Origin: Pseudomonas fluorescens | GTDB lineage: Bacteria > Pseudomonadota > Gammaproteobacteria > Pseudomonadales > Pseudomonadaceae | Reading direction: 5' to 3' | DNA: 64,000 nt | Assembly: GCF_902497745.1 (NCBI RefSeq) | Contig: NZ_CABVHJ010000018.1 | Span: forward strand, 77,057 to 141,056 | In this document: one piece after another, positions 1 to 8,699 of the stretch | Layout: every line of letters begins with the position of its first letter | Position numbering within the stretch: position 1 is the first letter of the stretch | Translations under genes and position numbers: made by a program | The notes under the pieces: generated by a model | Databases searched by the model: none | Told to the model about the DNA's origin: nothing | Seen by the model: only the letters and a program-made list of their open reading frames with translations

Positions 1-59
1 TCTGGCGCCGATACAATTACCCGCCTAGGATACGCGACAGGTTTTCAGGGAGCTTTTGA

Positions 60-878
60 ATGAACAAGACATTGGTTGTAAGTGCGCTGAGCGCAGCGCT
101 GTTGCTGGTCGGTTGTCAGTCGGTCAACACCACCAGCGGCGGTGCCGTGGGTGTGGAGCGCAAGCAGTACATGTTCAGCATGCTGTCCTCGCAAGAGGTC
201 GACCAGATGTATGCCCAGTCCTATCAGAAGACCGTGGGTGAAGCGTCCAGCAAAGGTGTGCTGGACAAGACCAGTCCCGAGGCCAAGCGGGTTCAGGCGA
301 TTGCCAACCGCCTGATCGCCCAGGCGCCGAACTTCCGTCCGGATGCGGCGCAATGGCAGTGGGAGGTCAATCTGATCAAGAGCGACGAGCTCAACGCCAA
401 CTGCGGGCCTGGCGGCAAGATCATTTTCTACACCGGGCTGATCGACAGCCTGAAGTTGACTGACGATGAAATCGCCGCAGTGATGGGCCATGAGATTGCC
501 CACGCCCTGCGCGAGCACGGTCGTGAAGCAATGTCGAAGGCTTACGGGATTGAAATGGCCAAGCAGGGTGCGGGTGCGTTGCTCGGTTTGGGTCAGGACA
601 GTCTGGCGCTGGCCGATACCGTGGCCAATTACGGCATGACCCTGCCGAACAGCCGTGCCAACGAAAACGAAGCCGACCTGATCGGCCTGGAACTGGCCGC
701 ACGCGCCGGCTACAACCCGAACGCCGCAATCACTTTGTGGAACAAGATGAGCAAGGCGTCGGAGGGTTCGCCGCCGGAGTTCATGAGCACTCACCCGGCT
801 TCGACCAGCCGGATCGCCTCGTTGCAGGCAGCGATTCCGAAGGTTATGCCGCTTTACGAACAAGCGCCTAAATCCTGA
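60..878 (+). CDS. M48-family metalloprotease lipoprotein
   Basis: A 272-residue predicted zinc metallopeptidase of the M48 (Oma1/HtpX/LoiP-like) type. The N-terminus is a lipoprotein signal with a lipobox ending at Cys19 (LLVGC), so the mature enzyme should be lipid-anchored in the periplasm. The zinc site HEIAH is at residues 144-148, and the third-ligand Glu lies in NENEAD near residue 204. Members of this family degrade damaged or misassembled envelope proteins; the substrate here is unknown. The start at 60 is preceded by a purine-rich Shine-Dalgarno (AGGGAGC). It stands alone, followed by a palindromic repeat and a convergent gene. Family assignment is firm; naming it loiP would go beyond the sequence. 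Confidence 0.88.
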   Translation: MNKTLVVSALSAALLLVGCQSVNTTSGGAVGVERKQYMFSMLSSQEVDQMYAQSYQKTVGEASSKGVLDKTSPEAKRVQAIANRLIAQAPNFRPDAAQWQWEVNLIKSDELNANCGPGGKIIFYTGLIDSLKLTDDEIAAVMGHEIAHALREHGREAMSKAYGIEMAKQGAGALLGLGQDSLALADTVANYGMTLPNSRANENEADLIGLELAARAGYNPNAAITLWNKMSKASEGSPPEFMSTHPASTSRIASLQAAIPKVMPLYEQAPKS

Positions 879-884
879 GTCGAT

Positions 885-991
885 GATCGTTCCCACGCTT
901 TGCGTGGGAATGCCTCTAAGGACGCTCCGCGTTCCAAAAGGGACGCAGAGCGTCCCCGGCTGCATTCCCACGCAGAGCGTGGGAACGATCG
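885..991. repeat. Palindromic intergenic repeat (GTTCCCACGC element)
   Basis: Outer arms (GATCGTTCCCACGC and its complement GCGTGGGAACGATC) enclose further self-complementary blocks around GACGCTCCGCGT and GGACGCAGAGCGTCC, so the element can fold into a multi-branched structure. It lies between the convergent ends of the M48 protease and the TMEM165-like gene. It is unrelated in sequence to the GTGGGAGCGAGC repeats elsewhere in the window. It may act as a bidirectional transcript end; no U-tract is visible. Confidence 0.7.
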
Positions 992-1003
992 GCGTCGGCA
1001 GGG

Positions 1004-1588
1004 TTAAACCCATCCGCTGCTCTGCATCGCCTTGTACACCGCGACGATTGCCAGAATCATGAACGCCGAAGCTGCGAGGCGACGGATCAGGGTCAGTGGC
1101 AATTTGTCGGCGGCAAAGTTACCGGCCAATACCACTGGCACGTTGGCAATCAACATGCCCGCTGTCGTACCGATAATCACCAGCCACAGATCCGGGTATT
1201 GCGCCGCGAGCATCACCGTGGCGACCTGAGTCTTGTCGCCCATTTCCGCCAGGAAGAATGCAATCAGTGTGGTCAGGAAAGGCCCGAACTTGCGCGCGGT
1301 GCTGGTTTCATCGTCGTCCATTTTGTCCGGCACCAGCGTCCACAACGCCGTGGCCGTAAAGCTCGCGGCTAGGATCCAGTGCAGCGTCGCATTCGAGAAG
1401 AAGCTGCCGAACCAGGCGCCGACCGCACCGGCTGCTGCGTGGTTGGCCAGGGTCGCGGCGACAATACCGGCAATGATCGGCCAGGGTTTGCGGAAGCGAG
1501 CGGCGAGAATCAGCGCGAGCAGTTGCGTCTTGTCGCCGATTTCGGCCAAGGCAACGATTGCGGTGGGAACGAGTAACGAGTCCAGCAT
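1004..1588 (-). CDS. TMEM165/GDT1 family cation exporter (probable Mn2+ exporter)
   Basis: A 194-residue integral membrane protein with two homologous halves, each carrying the family signature: EIGDKT at residues 16-21 and EMGDKT at 115-120. These acidic motifs form the cation pathway in GDT1/TMEM165 proteins, which exchange Mn2+ or Ca2+ for protons. About six hydrophobic segments are visible, with an acidic loop (DKMDDDE) between the halves. A yybP-ykoY-type manganese riboswitch lies directly upstream on the same strand, which strongly suggests a manganese-detoxifying exporter induced by Mn2+. The start at 1588 follows an AGGAAATCCTG stretch. Function is inferred from family and leader. Confidence 0.88.
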   Translation of the reverse strand: MLDSLLVPTAIVALAEIGDKTQLLALILAARFRKPWPIIAGIVAATLANHAAAGAVGAWFGSFFSNATLHWILAASFTATALWTLVPDKMDDDETSTARKFGPFLTTLIAFFLAEMGDKTQVATVMLAAQYPDLWLVIIGTTAGMLIANVPVVLAGNFAADKLPLTLIRRLAASAFMILAIVAVYKAMQSSGWV

Positions 1589-1659
1589 CAGGATTTCCTA
1601 AGGGGCGGGTCGACACGGCTATGACACGTACAGCCTTCCCGCCCCGGGTAAGGTGTGCG

Positions 1660-1815
1660 TGTCATAGGTCTTGTCAAACCCTGCGATCCGTCTGTTGCGG
1701 ACGCTTGGGTCGCATACGCCATGATCTGAGGATCAAGTATGTTGACGTATGCCGGACGAGCATGGCGCTCGTGGGAGACTACTCCCCTAGGACGGAGCGG
1801 ATTCTGCCTAGGCAA
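1660..1815 (-). promoter_or_regulatory. yybP-ykoY-type manganese riboswitch
   Basis: Read on the minus strand, this leader has the conserved pieces of the yybP-ykoY aptamer in order: GGGGAGTAG (plus coordinates 1779-1787), a variable hairpin, then CCGGCATACGTCAACATA (about 1737-1754), and GACAAGACC (about 1668-1676). The family binds Mn2+ between two conserved internal loops and switches on exporters of the MntP, Alx and TMEM165 types. Downstream, before the start codon, a long hairpin (CTATGACACG pairing with CGTGTCATAG, 1619-1667) could serve as the expression platform. The recognition is by eye; exact ends are approximate. Confidence 0.8.
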
Positions 1816-1839
1816 ATCCGTTTGGGCAAGAACAAATTT

Positions 1840-2838
1840 TCAGCCGCGCTTGGCCCGGTAAATCCGGAAACCATTGCCTTCAGCCTTGATCGCACACACG
1901 CCCAGATGCTCTTCGATCAAAGGTTGATACTTGAGAAAACTGTTCGCTACCAGACGCAGTTCGCCGCCATTTTTCAGATGTTTGGCCGCTTTTCGCAGCA
2001 AGTTCTCGGTTGCGAAATAATCGGTGTGCACGCCGACATGGAACGGTGGATTGCTCAGAATCGCACTCAAACCCATCGGCGCGGCATCGATACCGTCACC
2101 GGTCAGCACTTCAGCTTCCAGACCGTTGGCCGCCAGCGTCAGACGGCTGCTTGCAGCCGCGAAAGCATCCACGTCCAGCAACGTCACTTGATTGTGCGGA
2201 TAGCGACGTTTTACCGCAGCCCCCAACACACCTGCGCCGCAACCAAAGTCGAGCAGGTGGCCGCTCGGCAATTTGTCCAGATGTTCCAGCAACAGGGCGC
2301 TGCCGCGATCGAGGCGACCGTGGCTGAATACGCCCGGCAGGCTGATGACTTTCAGCGGGCCTTCGGCCAAAGGCAATTCATAGGTCTGCGCCAGACTTTC
2401 CAGCGACTTGGCTTCAGGCGCATTGGCCACCGTTACTTGCCAGAGCTGGCAATGACGCGCGCTGTCGAGCTTGCGTGGTTTGCCGAACGGGTTGAGCTGC
2501 TTGGACGCGCCTTCGATGCCGCTGCGTTTTTCCCCGACCAGAAACACTTCACGCCCGGCCAGACGCGAAGCCACGGCGTTGAGGATGTAGTCGGTCAGAT
2601 CCTTGGACTTGGGCAGGAACACCACGGCGCTGTCGAACTCGCGCTCGGGAACGTTCACGCCGAAATGGCTGCGACCTTCGAAGCGTGCGTCCAGCGCGGC
2701 TTGATCGCCGGCATGCCAGCACCAGCCGAAAGCGTTGGGCAAGCGCCCGAGCAAATCGTCGGCAGGCAAACCGGCCAACAACAACGAACCTTGAAACAAC
2801 TCGGGCTGACGAAGCAGTACTTCACTGCGCGGATCCAT
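1840..2838 (-). CDS. rsmC: 16S rRNA (guanine(1207)-N(2))-methyltransferase RsmC
   Basis: A 332-residue two-domain methyltransferase of the RsmC/RlmG type: a degenerate N-terminal methyltransferase-like domain followed by a catalytic SAM-binding domain. The SAM motif LLDFGCGAGVLG is in the middle and the N2-guanine signature NPPFHVG lies near residue 262. RsmC methylates G1207 of helix 34 in the 30S subunit. The start at 2838 (MDPRSEV) is chosen over an upstream in-frame ATG at 2874 because TCAGGAGCAG sits just before it and because 2874 would overlap the neighbouring gene's stop. It is downstream of, and codirectional with, the dehydrogenase at 2871-3839. Confidence 0.9.
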   Translation of the reverse strand: MDPRSEVLLRQPELFQGSLLLAGLPADDLLGRLPNAFGWCWHAGDQAALDARFEGRSHFGVNVPEREFDSAVVFLPKSKDLTDYILNAVASRLAGREVFLVGEKRSGIEGASKQLNPFGKPRKLDSARHCQLWQVTVANAPEAKSLESLAQTYELPLAEGPLKVISLPGVFSHGRLDRGSALLLEHLDKLPSGHLLDFGCGAGVLGAAVKRRYPHNQVTLLDVDAFAAASSRLTLAANGLEAEVLTGDGIDAAPMGLSAILSNPPFHVGVHTDYFATENLLRKAAKHLKNGGELRLVANSFLKYQPLIEEHLGVCAIKAEGNGFRIYRAKRG

Positions 2839-2870
2839 AACTGCTCCTGAAAAAAAAGTGCCGCAGTTTA

Positions 2871-3839
2871 TCAACTGACGACCCGCAGCGCCTTACCGCT
2901 GAAGAACGCGTGAGCGTTTTCGGTCAATTGGCCGACGATGCGCTGGCGCGCCTCGCGACTGCCCCAAGCGTTGTGCGGGGTGACGATGAGGCGCGGAATA
3001 TCTGCCGCGAGCAACGGATTGCCCTGGGTCGGCGGCTCGACGCTCAACACATCGGTAGCCGCGCCGCCGAGGTGGCCATTGCGCAAGGCATCGGCCAGCG
3101 CCTGTTCATCGATCAGACCGCCACGTGCGGTGTTGACCACGAACGCGCCGGGTTTCATCGACGCCAGCTCGCGAGCACCGATGAAGTGGCGGGTGTGCTC
3201 GTTGAGCGGGCAGTGCAGGGTGAGCGCGTCGACTTGCGGCAGTAGTTGATCCAGCGGCAAACGATCCGGGCGAGCAGGGCGCCCGGGAATCTGCCCGAGC
3301 AACACGCGCATGCCGAACGCTTCGGCCAGTCGCGCCACAGCGCCGCCGAGTTCGCCATGACCGAGCAGGCCGAGGGTTTTGCCTTCCAGCTCGACAATCG
3401 GATAGTCGAGCAAACAGAACTGTTTCGCCTGCTGCCAGCGACCTTCGCCAACAGCTTTCTGATAATCGGCCAGACGCGTGGCGAGGTTGAGCAGCAACAT
3501 GATCGTGTGTTGCGCCACCGACGGCGTGCCGTAACCCTGACAGTTGCACACGGTGATGCCCTGCGCGCGGGCGGCGGCGAGGTCGACGTTGTTGGTGCCG
3601 GTGGCGGTGATCAGGATCAGTTTCAGATCAGGGTTGGCAGCCATCGCGGCGGCGTCGATCAGGATCTTGTTACTGATCGCCACGGTGGCGCCTTGCAAAC
3701 GCTCGGCGACTTGCTCGGGCAAGGTCTGGGCGAACAGCTGCAGATCGCTGAAGCAGTCGCGCAACGGACTGAGGTCCAGATCGCCGAGATCCAGCGAAGG
3801 GTGATCAAGGAATACCGCACGGCGCGTGTTCGTCATCAA
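2871..3839 (-). CDS. D-2-hydroxyacid dehydrogenase (NAD-binding, glycerate dehydrogenase-like)
   Basis: A 322-residue member of the D-isomer-specific 2-hydroxyacid dehydrogenases. The Rossmann motif GHGELG is near residue 160. The catalytic set is present: Arg in NTARGGLID (about 237), Glu in VLSVEPP, and His in TPHNAWG (about 288). The sequence resembles HprA-type glycerate/hydroxypyruvate reductases, but a glyoxylate/hydroxypyruvate or other 2-ketoacid substrate cannot be told apart by reading. It ends 32 bp before rsmC on the same strand, so the two may share a transcript; no functional link is evident. Confidence 0.85.
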   Translation of the reverse strand: MMTNTRRAVFLDHPSLDLGDLDLSPLRDCFSDLQLFAQTLPEQVAERLQGATVAISNKILIDAAAMAANPDLKLILITATGTNNVDLAAARAQGITVCNCQGYGTPSVAQHTIMLLLNLATRLADYQKAVGEGRWQQAKQFCLLDYPIVELEGKTLGLLGHGELGGAVARLAEAFGMRVLLGQIPGRPARPDRLPLDQLLPQVDALTLHCPLNEHTRHFIGARELASMKPGAFVVNTARGGLIDEQALADALRNGHLGGAATDVLSVEPPTQGNPLLAADIPRLIVTPHNAWGSREARQRIVGQLTENAHAFFSGKALRVVS

Positions 3840-3933
3840 CTGTACCTTTTGTGCTATGAGCGTAGGGCGTAATCTGCCGAGCCTACCAGATGAAACAATT
3901 GGTTACTCAGTGCCAGAGGTACTCACAAGTCCA

Positions 3934-4020
3934 GTGGGAGCGAGCTTGCTCGCGAAGAGGGCGGATCAATCGAATCGTGGTTGTCTGACACACCGCCTTC
4001 GCGAGCAAGCTCGCTCCCAC
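3934..4020. repeat. REP pair (REPIN-like), GTGGGAGCGAGC family, copy 1
   Basis: Two inverted arms (GTGGGAGCGAGCTTGCTCGC and its complement) separated by about 40 bp. Each arm is itself partly palindromic (GCGAGCTTGCTCGC). It lies 57 bp upstream of the LysE-type gene, whose other side carries copy 2. Confidence 0.9.
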
Positions 4021-4077
4021 AAGGAAAGCATCTGCGCCATGAGTCCGATTTGACCGATCAACTCCAGAGGAGCTCCC

Positions 4078-4707
4078 ATGTACTGGACCGAATTCTTGAC
4101 CGTTGCACTGATCCATCTGCTGGCCGTCGCCAGCCCAGGCCCGGACTTTGCCGTGGTGGTGCGCGAGAGCGTGACCCATGGGCGCCGCGCCGGCACCTGG
4201 ACCGCGCTGGGCGTGGGCACGGCGATTTTCCTCCACGTTGGTTATTCGTTGCTGGGGATCGGCCTGATCGTGTCGCAGTCGATCGTACTGTTCAACGCGT
4301 TGAAGTGGGCGGCGGCGGCTTACTTGCTGTACATCGGCTTCAAGGCGCTGCGCGCGCAACCGGCGAAAGTCGTGGCCGATGATCTGCACAAAGAGGCTGG
4401 CGTGCGCACGGCGCGCGGCGCGTTCACCTCGGGCTTCGTGACCAACGGTCTGAACCCGAAAGCCACGCTGTTCTTTCTGTCGCTGTTCACCGTGGTGATC
4501 AATCCGCACACGCCACTGGCTGTGCAGGCCGGTTACGGTATTTACCTGGCGGTCGCGACTGCGTTTTGGTTCTGTCTGGTGGCGATGCTGTTCAGCCAGC
4601 AACGGGTGCGTGCCGGTTTCGCCCGCATGGGCCACTGGTTCGATCGCACCATGGGCGCGGTACTGATCGCTCTCGGCGTGAAAATCGCGTTTACCGAGAT
4701 GCATTGA
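4078..4707 (+). CDS. LysE/RhtB family amino-acid exporter
   Basis: A 209-residue inner-membrane protein with the RhtB/LysE N-terminal signature (ASPGPDFAVV at about residues 19-28), an internal GFVTNGLNPKATLFF segment and about six hydrophobic helices. The family exports amino acids such as threonine, homoserine, lysine or leucine; the substrate is not predictable here. The start at 4078 has a good Shine-Dalgarno (AGAGGAGC) seven bases upstream. It is monocistronic and flanked on both sides by REP pairs of the same family. Confidence 0.88.
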   Translation: MYWTEFLTVALIHLLAVASPGPDFAVVVRESVTHGRRAGTWTALGVGTAIFLHVGYSLLGIGLIVSQSIVLFNALKWAAAAYLLYIGFKALRAQPAKVVADDLHKEAGVRTARGAFTSGFVTNGLNPKATLFFLSLFTVVINPHTPLAVQAGYGIYLAVATAFWFCLVAMLFSQQRVRAGFARMGHWFDRTMGAVLIALGVKIAFTEMH

Positions 4708-4728
4708 TTGCAGAAACACGATTCAAAA

Positions 4729-4820
4729 CTGTGGGAGCGAGCTTGCTCGCGAAGGCGTCGGATCAGTCGATATCACAGGTGACTGGAAGATTGCTTTCGC
4801 GAGCAAGCTCGCTCCCACAG
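4729..4820. repeat. REP pair, GTGGGAGCGAGC family, copy 2
   Basis: Inverted arms starting CTGTGGGAGCGAGC and ending GCTCGCTCCCACAG, with about 45 bp between. It lies between the convergent LysE-type and AraC-type genes, 16 bp from the latter's stop codon. Confidence 0.9.
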
Positions 4821-4835
4821 GGAGATGGAGAGCTC

Positions 4836-5600
4836 CTACACGAGTTCGCTGAGTTTGCTCAGGTTATTGAGGTAGTCGCGGGGATTTTCCCCGAGCAAAC
4901 GGCGAAACATCGCGCTGAACGCCCGCGCACTGCCGTAACCCAGATCCCGCGCCACACGCTGCACGCTGTCCCCGGCGAGCAGGCGCGGCAGGGCTTCCAT
5001 CAGGCGCAGTTGCTGGCGCCAGGCGTTGAAACTCATCTGCAATTGTTGCTGAAACAGCCGCGCCAACGTCCGTGAGCTGGCGCCAACTTGCTGCGCCCAG
5101 TCTTCCAGCGTATTGGCGTGATCGGGCGTGTGCAGCAGTGCCAGACAGATGTTTTGCAGGCGCCGGTCGCTGGGCATCGGAATGTGCAGCGGCAGGTTTT
5201 CCAGACTGGCGAGTTCCTCCAGCATCAATTGCTGAATCAGCGGATTGTCGGCATGCGGCGGCCCTTGCACGGCACGCAGAATCAGCTCGCGCAGCAACGG
5301 TGTCACCGCCAATACGCAGCACTGTTGCAGGCTGGCGGGTGACAGTTCTGGCGCGATGAACAGCGAGCGCATCTGCACATCGCCACTCATGAAAATTTCG
5401 TGTGCCACTTCGGGTGGAATCCACACCGCGCGACTCGGCGGAATCACCCACGCACCCGATTCCGTGACCACGCGCATGATCCCGCTGACCGCGTACAACA
5501 ACTGCGCCTCGCGATGCAGGTGCAGCGGCTGGTGGGCGCCGTCCAGATAATCCCGGGGGTAGGCACTCACCGGGCCGTGTTCGAAATGGCTGATCAACAT
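4836..5600 (-). CDS. AraC-family transcriptional regulator with cupin sensor domain
   Basis: A 254-residue regulator. The N-terminal half is a cupin-like AraC-binding domain (HLHREAQLLYAVSG, then VWIPPEVAHEI), and the C-terminal half has two helix-turn-helix units, the second with the AraC signature (VARDLGYGSARAFSAMFRRL). The start at 5600 (MLISHF) is preferred because a longer frame to 5687 would run into the divergent MFS gene's start. It is divergent from the MFS transporter at 5686, the usual arrangement for a regulator controlling its neighbour. The inducer is unknown. Confidence 0.85.
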   Translation of the reverse strand: MLISHFEHGPVSAYPRDYLDGAHQPLHLHREAQLLYAVSGIMRVVTESGAWVIPPSRAVWIPPEVAHEIFMSGDVQMRSLFIAPELSPASLQQCCVLAVTPLLRELILRAVQGPPHADNPLIQQLMLEELASLENLPLHIPMPSDRRLQNICLALLHTPDHANTLEDWAQQVGASSRTLARLFQQQLQMSFNAWRQQLRLMEALPRLLAGDSVQRVARDLGYGSARAFSAMFRRLLGENPRDYLNNLSKLSELV

Positions 5601-5685
5601 GTCTGATTCGATGACTTGCTTGGCAGGAATGCGCTTTACGGCCAACCTAGCATAAGTGGCACACAACAACGTAAAGCGTGCCGCC

Positions 5686-6870
5686 ATGAATCAATCCCGA
5701 AATGTCATTCGCTACATCAATGCCGCTCATGTGATCGATCACATGTTCATGCTGATCTTTCCCGCCGCCGTGCTCGGCATGACTCAGGCCTTCGGTCTTG
5801 ATTACGCCGCGCTGATCGGCCTGTCACTGGGCGGTTTCATTGCTTTCGGCGCCTGTTCGCTACCGGCAGGGTGGCTGGGCGATCACTGGAGCCGGCGGCA
5901 AATGATGCTGGTGTTTTTCTTCGGCATTGGCGTCTCGGCAATTTTTACCGGCCTGAGTAACAGTCCGACGATGCTGGTGATCGGCCTGACCCTGATCGGT
6001 ATTTTCGCGGCGATCTATCACCCGGTCGGCACGGCAATGCTGGTTGCTTACGCGCAAAACCGTGGCCGTGAAATCGGCATCAACGGCATGTGGGGCAATC
6101 TGGGCGTGGCATTTTCGGCGCTGATTACCGGGTTGCTGGTGGCGCAGTTCGGCTGGCGCTCAGCGTTTCTGATACCGGGCGCAGTGGCGATTGTGCTGGG
6201 TCTTGGCTTCGCCTTGCAGGTGCGCGAAGAGCCGATCCCGCAACGCCCGCACACGGCGCTTAAAGGCGCCGCCGGTCAGCGTATTTCGATGGTTATGGTG
6301 TTCGGCGTGCTGGCGCTGGCCACAGCTACCGGCGGGGTGGTGTTCAACGCCACCACCATGACTTATCCGAAACTGTTCCAGGAGCGTTTGCATGAGCTGT
6401 TCGCTTCGCCGCAAACCCTCGGTGTGGTGGTCAGTCTGGCTTATGCCTTTGGCGCGGTGGCGCAGTTGAGCATTGGTCGGGTGTTGCACCGCTTCAGCCT
6501 GAAATGGCCGTTCATAGTGTTGACGTTGTGCCAGGCGCCACTGTTGTTTGCGCTGGCCTATGCCGACGGCTGGGCAGTGATCGCGCTGGGTGCGGCATTC
6601 ATGTTCGTGGTGTTTGGTCAGGTAACAGTCAACGATGCGATGGTTGCCAACTTCGTCGCCCCGCAATGGCAATCGCGAATTTTCGCCCTGCGTTACTGTT
6701 TATCGTTCGGTGCCAGTGCGACGGCGATTCCACTGATTTCCTATGTCGAACCGCGCCATGGTTTTGTAGGCCTGTACTTGATTCTCGCGGGTTTCGGCGC
6801 GTTGACCTTCCTCGCCGCAGTGGTTTTCCCACGGACGCCTTCCGAGGAGGCCGTAGGGCAAACGGCCTGA
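5686..6870 (+). CDS. MFS transporter
   Basis: A major facilitator superfamily protein, 394 residues from the ATG at 5686 (an in-frame GTG at 5656 would add ten residues). Twelve hydrophobic segments are visible, with the MFS loop motif in the form GWLGDHWSRRQ after TM2. It is divergent from an AraC regulator 85 bp away, so it is probably the regulated target. Substrate and direction are unknown; the small family member most like this is a drug or metabolite exporter, but that is a guess. Confidence 0.82.
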   Translation: MNQSRNVIRYINAAHVIDHMFMLIFPAAVLGMTQAFGLDYAALIGLSLGGFIAFGACSLPAGWLGDHWSRRQMMLVFFFGIGVSAIFTGLSNSPTMLVIGLTLIGIFAAIYHPVGTAMLVAYAQNRGREIGINGMWGNLGVAFSALITGLLVAQFGWRSAFLIPGAVAIVLGLGFALQVREEPIPQRPHTALKGAAGQRISMVMVFGVLALATATGGVVFNATTMTYPKLFQERLHELFASPQTLGVVVSLAYAFGAVAQLSIGRVLHRFSLKWPFIVLTLCQAPLLFALAYADGWAVIALGAAFMFVVFGQVTVNDAMVANFVAPQWQSRIFALRYCLSFGASATAIPLISYVEPRHGFVGLYLILAGFGALTFLAAVVFPRTPSEEAVGQTA

Positions 6871-7016
6871 CCTGAGACGAAAACCGGCAAATGCTGGCGC
6901 AAAGCTAGCATTTGTACGGCTTTGCAAATCATTCCTTTGGCTGATTTGGCTGGCGTATAAGGGTTCTAGAGTACCGATCTCTACGCCAACACCGTGCAGT
7001 CAGAAAAGGGATTCTT

Positions 7017-8699
7017 ATGTTGCAGACTCGCGTCATTCCCCCGGCCGATGGGGCCTACCAGTATCCATTGCTGATCAAGCGGCTGCTGATGTCCGGCGCC
7101 CGCTACGAGAAAACCCGCGAGATCATTTACCGCGACCAGATTCGCTATAGCTACCCGACCCTGATCGAGCGCGTGGCGCGGCTGGCCAACGTGCTGACGG
7201 TGGCCGGTGTGAAGGCCGGTGACACGGTGGCGGTGATGGACTGGGACAGCCATCGTTATCTGGAGTGCATGTTTGCCATTCCGATGATCGGCGCGGTGAT
7301 CCACACCATCAACGTGCGCCTCTCGCCTGAGCAGATCCTCTACACCATGAACCACGCCGAGGACCGCTTTGTGCTGGTCAACAGCGAGTTCGTCGGGCTG
7401 TATCAAGCGATCGCGCCGCACCTGACCACGGTCGAGAAAACCCTGCTGTTGACCGATCTGCCGGAGAAAACCGCCGAGTTGCCGAATCTGGTCGGCGAGT
7501 ACGAGCAACTGCTGGCCGCCGCGAGCCCGCAGTACGACTTTCAGGATTTTGACGAAAATTCGGTCGCCACCACGTTCTACACCACCGGCACCACCGGTAA
7601 CCCGAAAGGCGTGTATTTCACCCATCGGCAACTGGTGCTGCACACCATGGGCGTGTCGACGATCATGGGTTCGATCGACAGCGTGCGCTTGCTTGGCACC
7701 AACGATGTGTACATGCCGATCACGCCGATGTTCCACGTTCACGCCTGGGGTCTGCCGTACGTGGCGACCATGTTGGGCCTGAAACAGGTTTATCCGGGAC
7801 GTTACGATCCGGAGTTTCTCGTCGAGTTGTGGCGCAAGGAGAAGGTCACCTTCTCTCACTGTGTACCGACCATCCTGCAAATGCTGCTTAACGCCAAAGG
7901 CGCACAAGGCACTGATTTCGGTGGCTGGAAAATCGTCATTGGAGGCAGCGCGCTCAATCGCACGCTCTACGAAACCGCGAAGGCGCGCGGCATTCAGCTC
8001 ACCGCCGCCTATGGCATGTCGGAAACTGGGCCGTTGGTGTCCTGTGCGCACCTCAATGATGAATTGATGGCCGGCACTGAAGACGAACGCACCACTTACC
8101 GGATCAAGGCCGGCGTGCCGGGGCCGCTGGTGGAAGCGGCGATTGTCGACGCCGAGGGTAACTTTCTTCCGGCTGACGGCGAGACCCAGGGCGAATTGGT
8201 GCTGCGCGCGCCGTGGCTCACCGAGGGTTATTTCAACGAGCCGCAGAAGGGCGCCGAGCTCTGGGCCGGCGGCTGGCTGCATACCGGCGATGTCGCCACG
8301 CTCGACAGCATGGGCGTGATCGACATCCGCGACCGCATCAAGGATGTGATCAAGACCGGCGGCGAGTGGATCTCCTCGCTGGACCTCGAAGACCTGATCA
8401 GTCGTCACGCCGCGGTACGCGAAGTAGCAGTAGTGGGCATCGCCGATCCGCAGTGGGGCGAGCGTCCGTTTGCCTTGCTGGTAATCCGCGAAGGGCACGT
8501 TATCGGGGCGCGTGAGCTTAAGGAGCACCTCAAACCATTCGTGGAATTGGGCCACTTGAGCAAGTGGGCGATTCCGAGTCAGATTGCCCTTGTTACCGAA
8601 ATTCCCAAGACCAGTGTCGGCAAGCTCGACAAGAAGCGTATCCGCCTCGACATCACCGAATGGCAGGCCAACAACAGTACCTTCCTCTCGACACTTTGA
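7017..8699 (+). CDS. AMP-forming fatty acid--CoA ligase (AlkK-like)
   Basis: A 560-residue acyl-adenylate-forming enzyme. The P-loop-like AMP motif YTTGTTGNPKG is at about residues 186-196, the adenine-binding AYGMSETGP near 340, the hinge TGDVATLD and GWLHTGD near 425, and the catalytic Lys in TSVGKLDKK near the C-terminus. All elements of an active ligase are intact. Closest by eye to medium/long-chain acyl-CoA ligases such as AlkK. It heads a run with the DUF1302, DUF1329 and MalT-like genes, all rightward, and would activate an imported carboxylic acid for beta-oxidation. The chain length or ring type of the substrate is not known. Confidence 0.85.
   Translation: MLQTRVIPPADGAYQYPLLIKRLLMSGARYEKTREIIYRDQIRYSYPTLIERVARLANVLTVAGVKAGDTVAVMDWDSHRYLECMFAIPMIGAVIHTINVRLSPEQILYTMNHAEDRFVLVNSEFVGLYQAIAPHLTTVEKTLLLTDLPEKTAELPNLVGEYEQLLAAASPQYDFQDFDENSVATTFYTTGTTGNPKGVYFTHRQLVLHTMGVSTIMGSIDSVRLLGTNDVYMPITPMFHVHAWGLPYVATMLGLKQVYPGRYDPEFLVELWRKEKVTFSHCVPTILQMLLNAKGAQGTDFGGWKIVIGGSALNRTLYETAKARGIQLTAAYGMSETGPLVSCAHLNDELMAGTEDERTTYRIKAGVPGPLVEAAIVDAEGNFLPADGETQGELVLRAPWLTEGYFNEPQKGAELWAGGWLHTGDVATLDSMGVIDIRDRIKDVIKTGGEWISSLDLEDLISRHAAVREVAVVGIADPQWGERPFALLVIREGHVIGARELKEHLKPFVELGHLSKWAIPSQIALVTEIPKTSVGKLDKKRIRLDITEWQANNSTFLSTL

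Noticed and set aside
6922..6965. A promoter for the acyl-CoA ligase at TATAAG (about 6956)
   Set aside because: The -10-like hexamer has no -35 at acceptable spacing; not strong enough to list.
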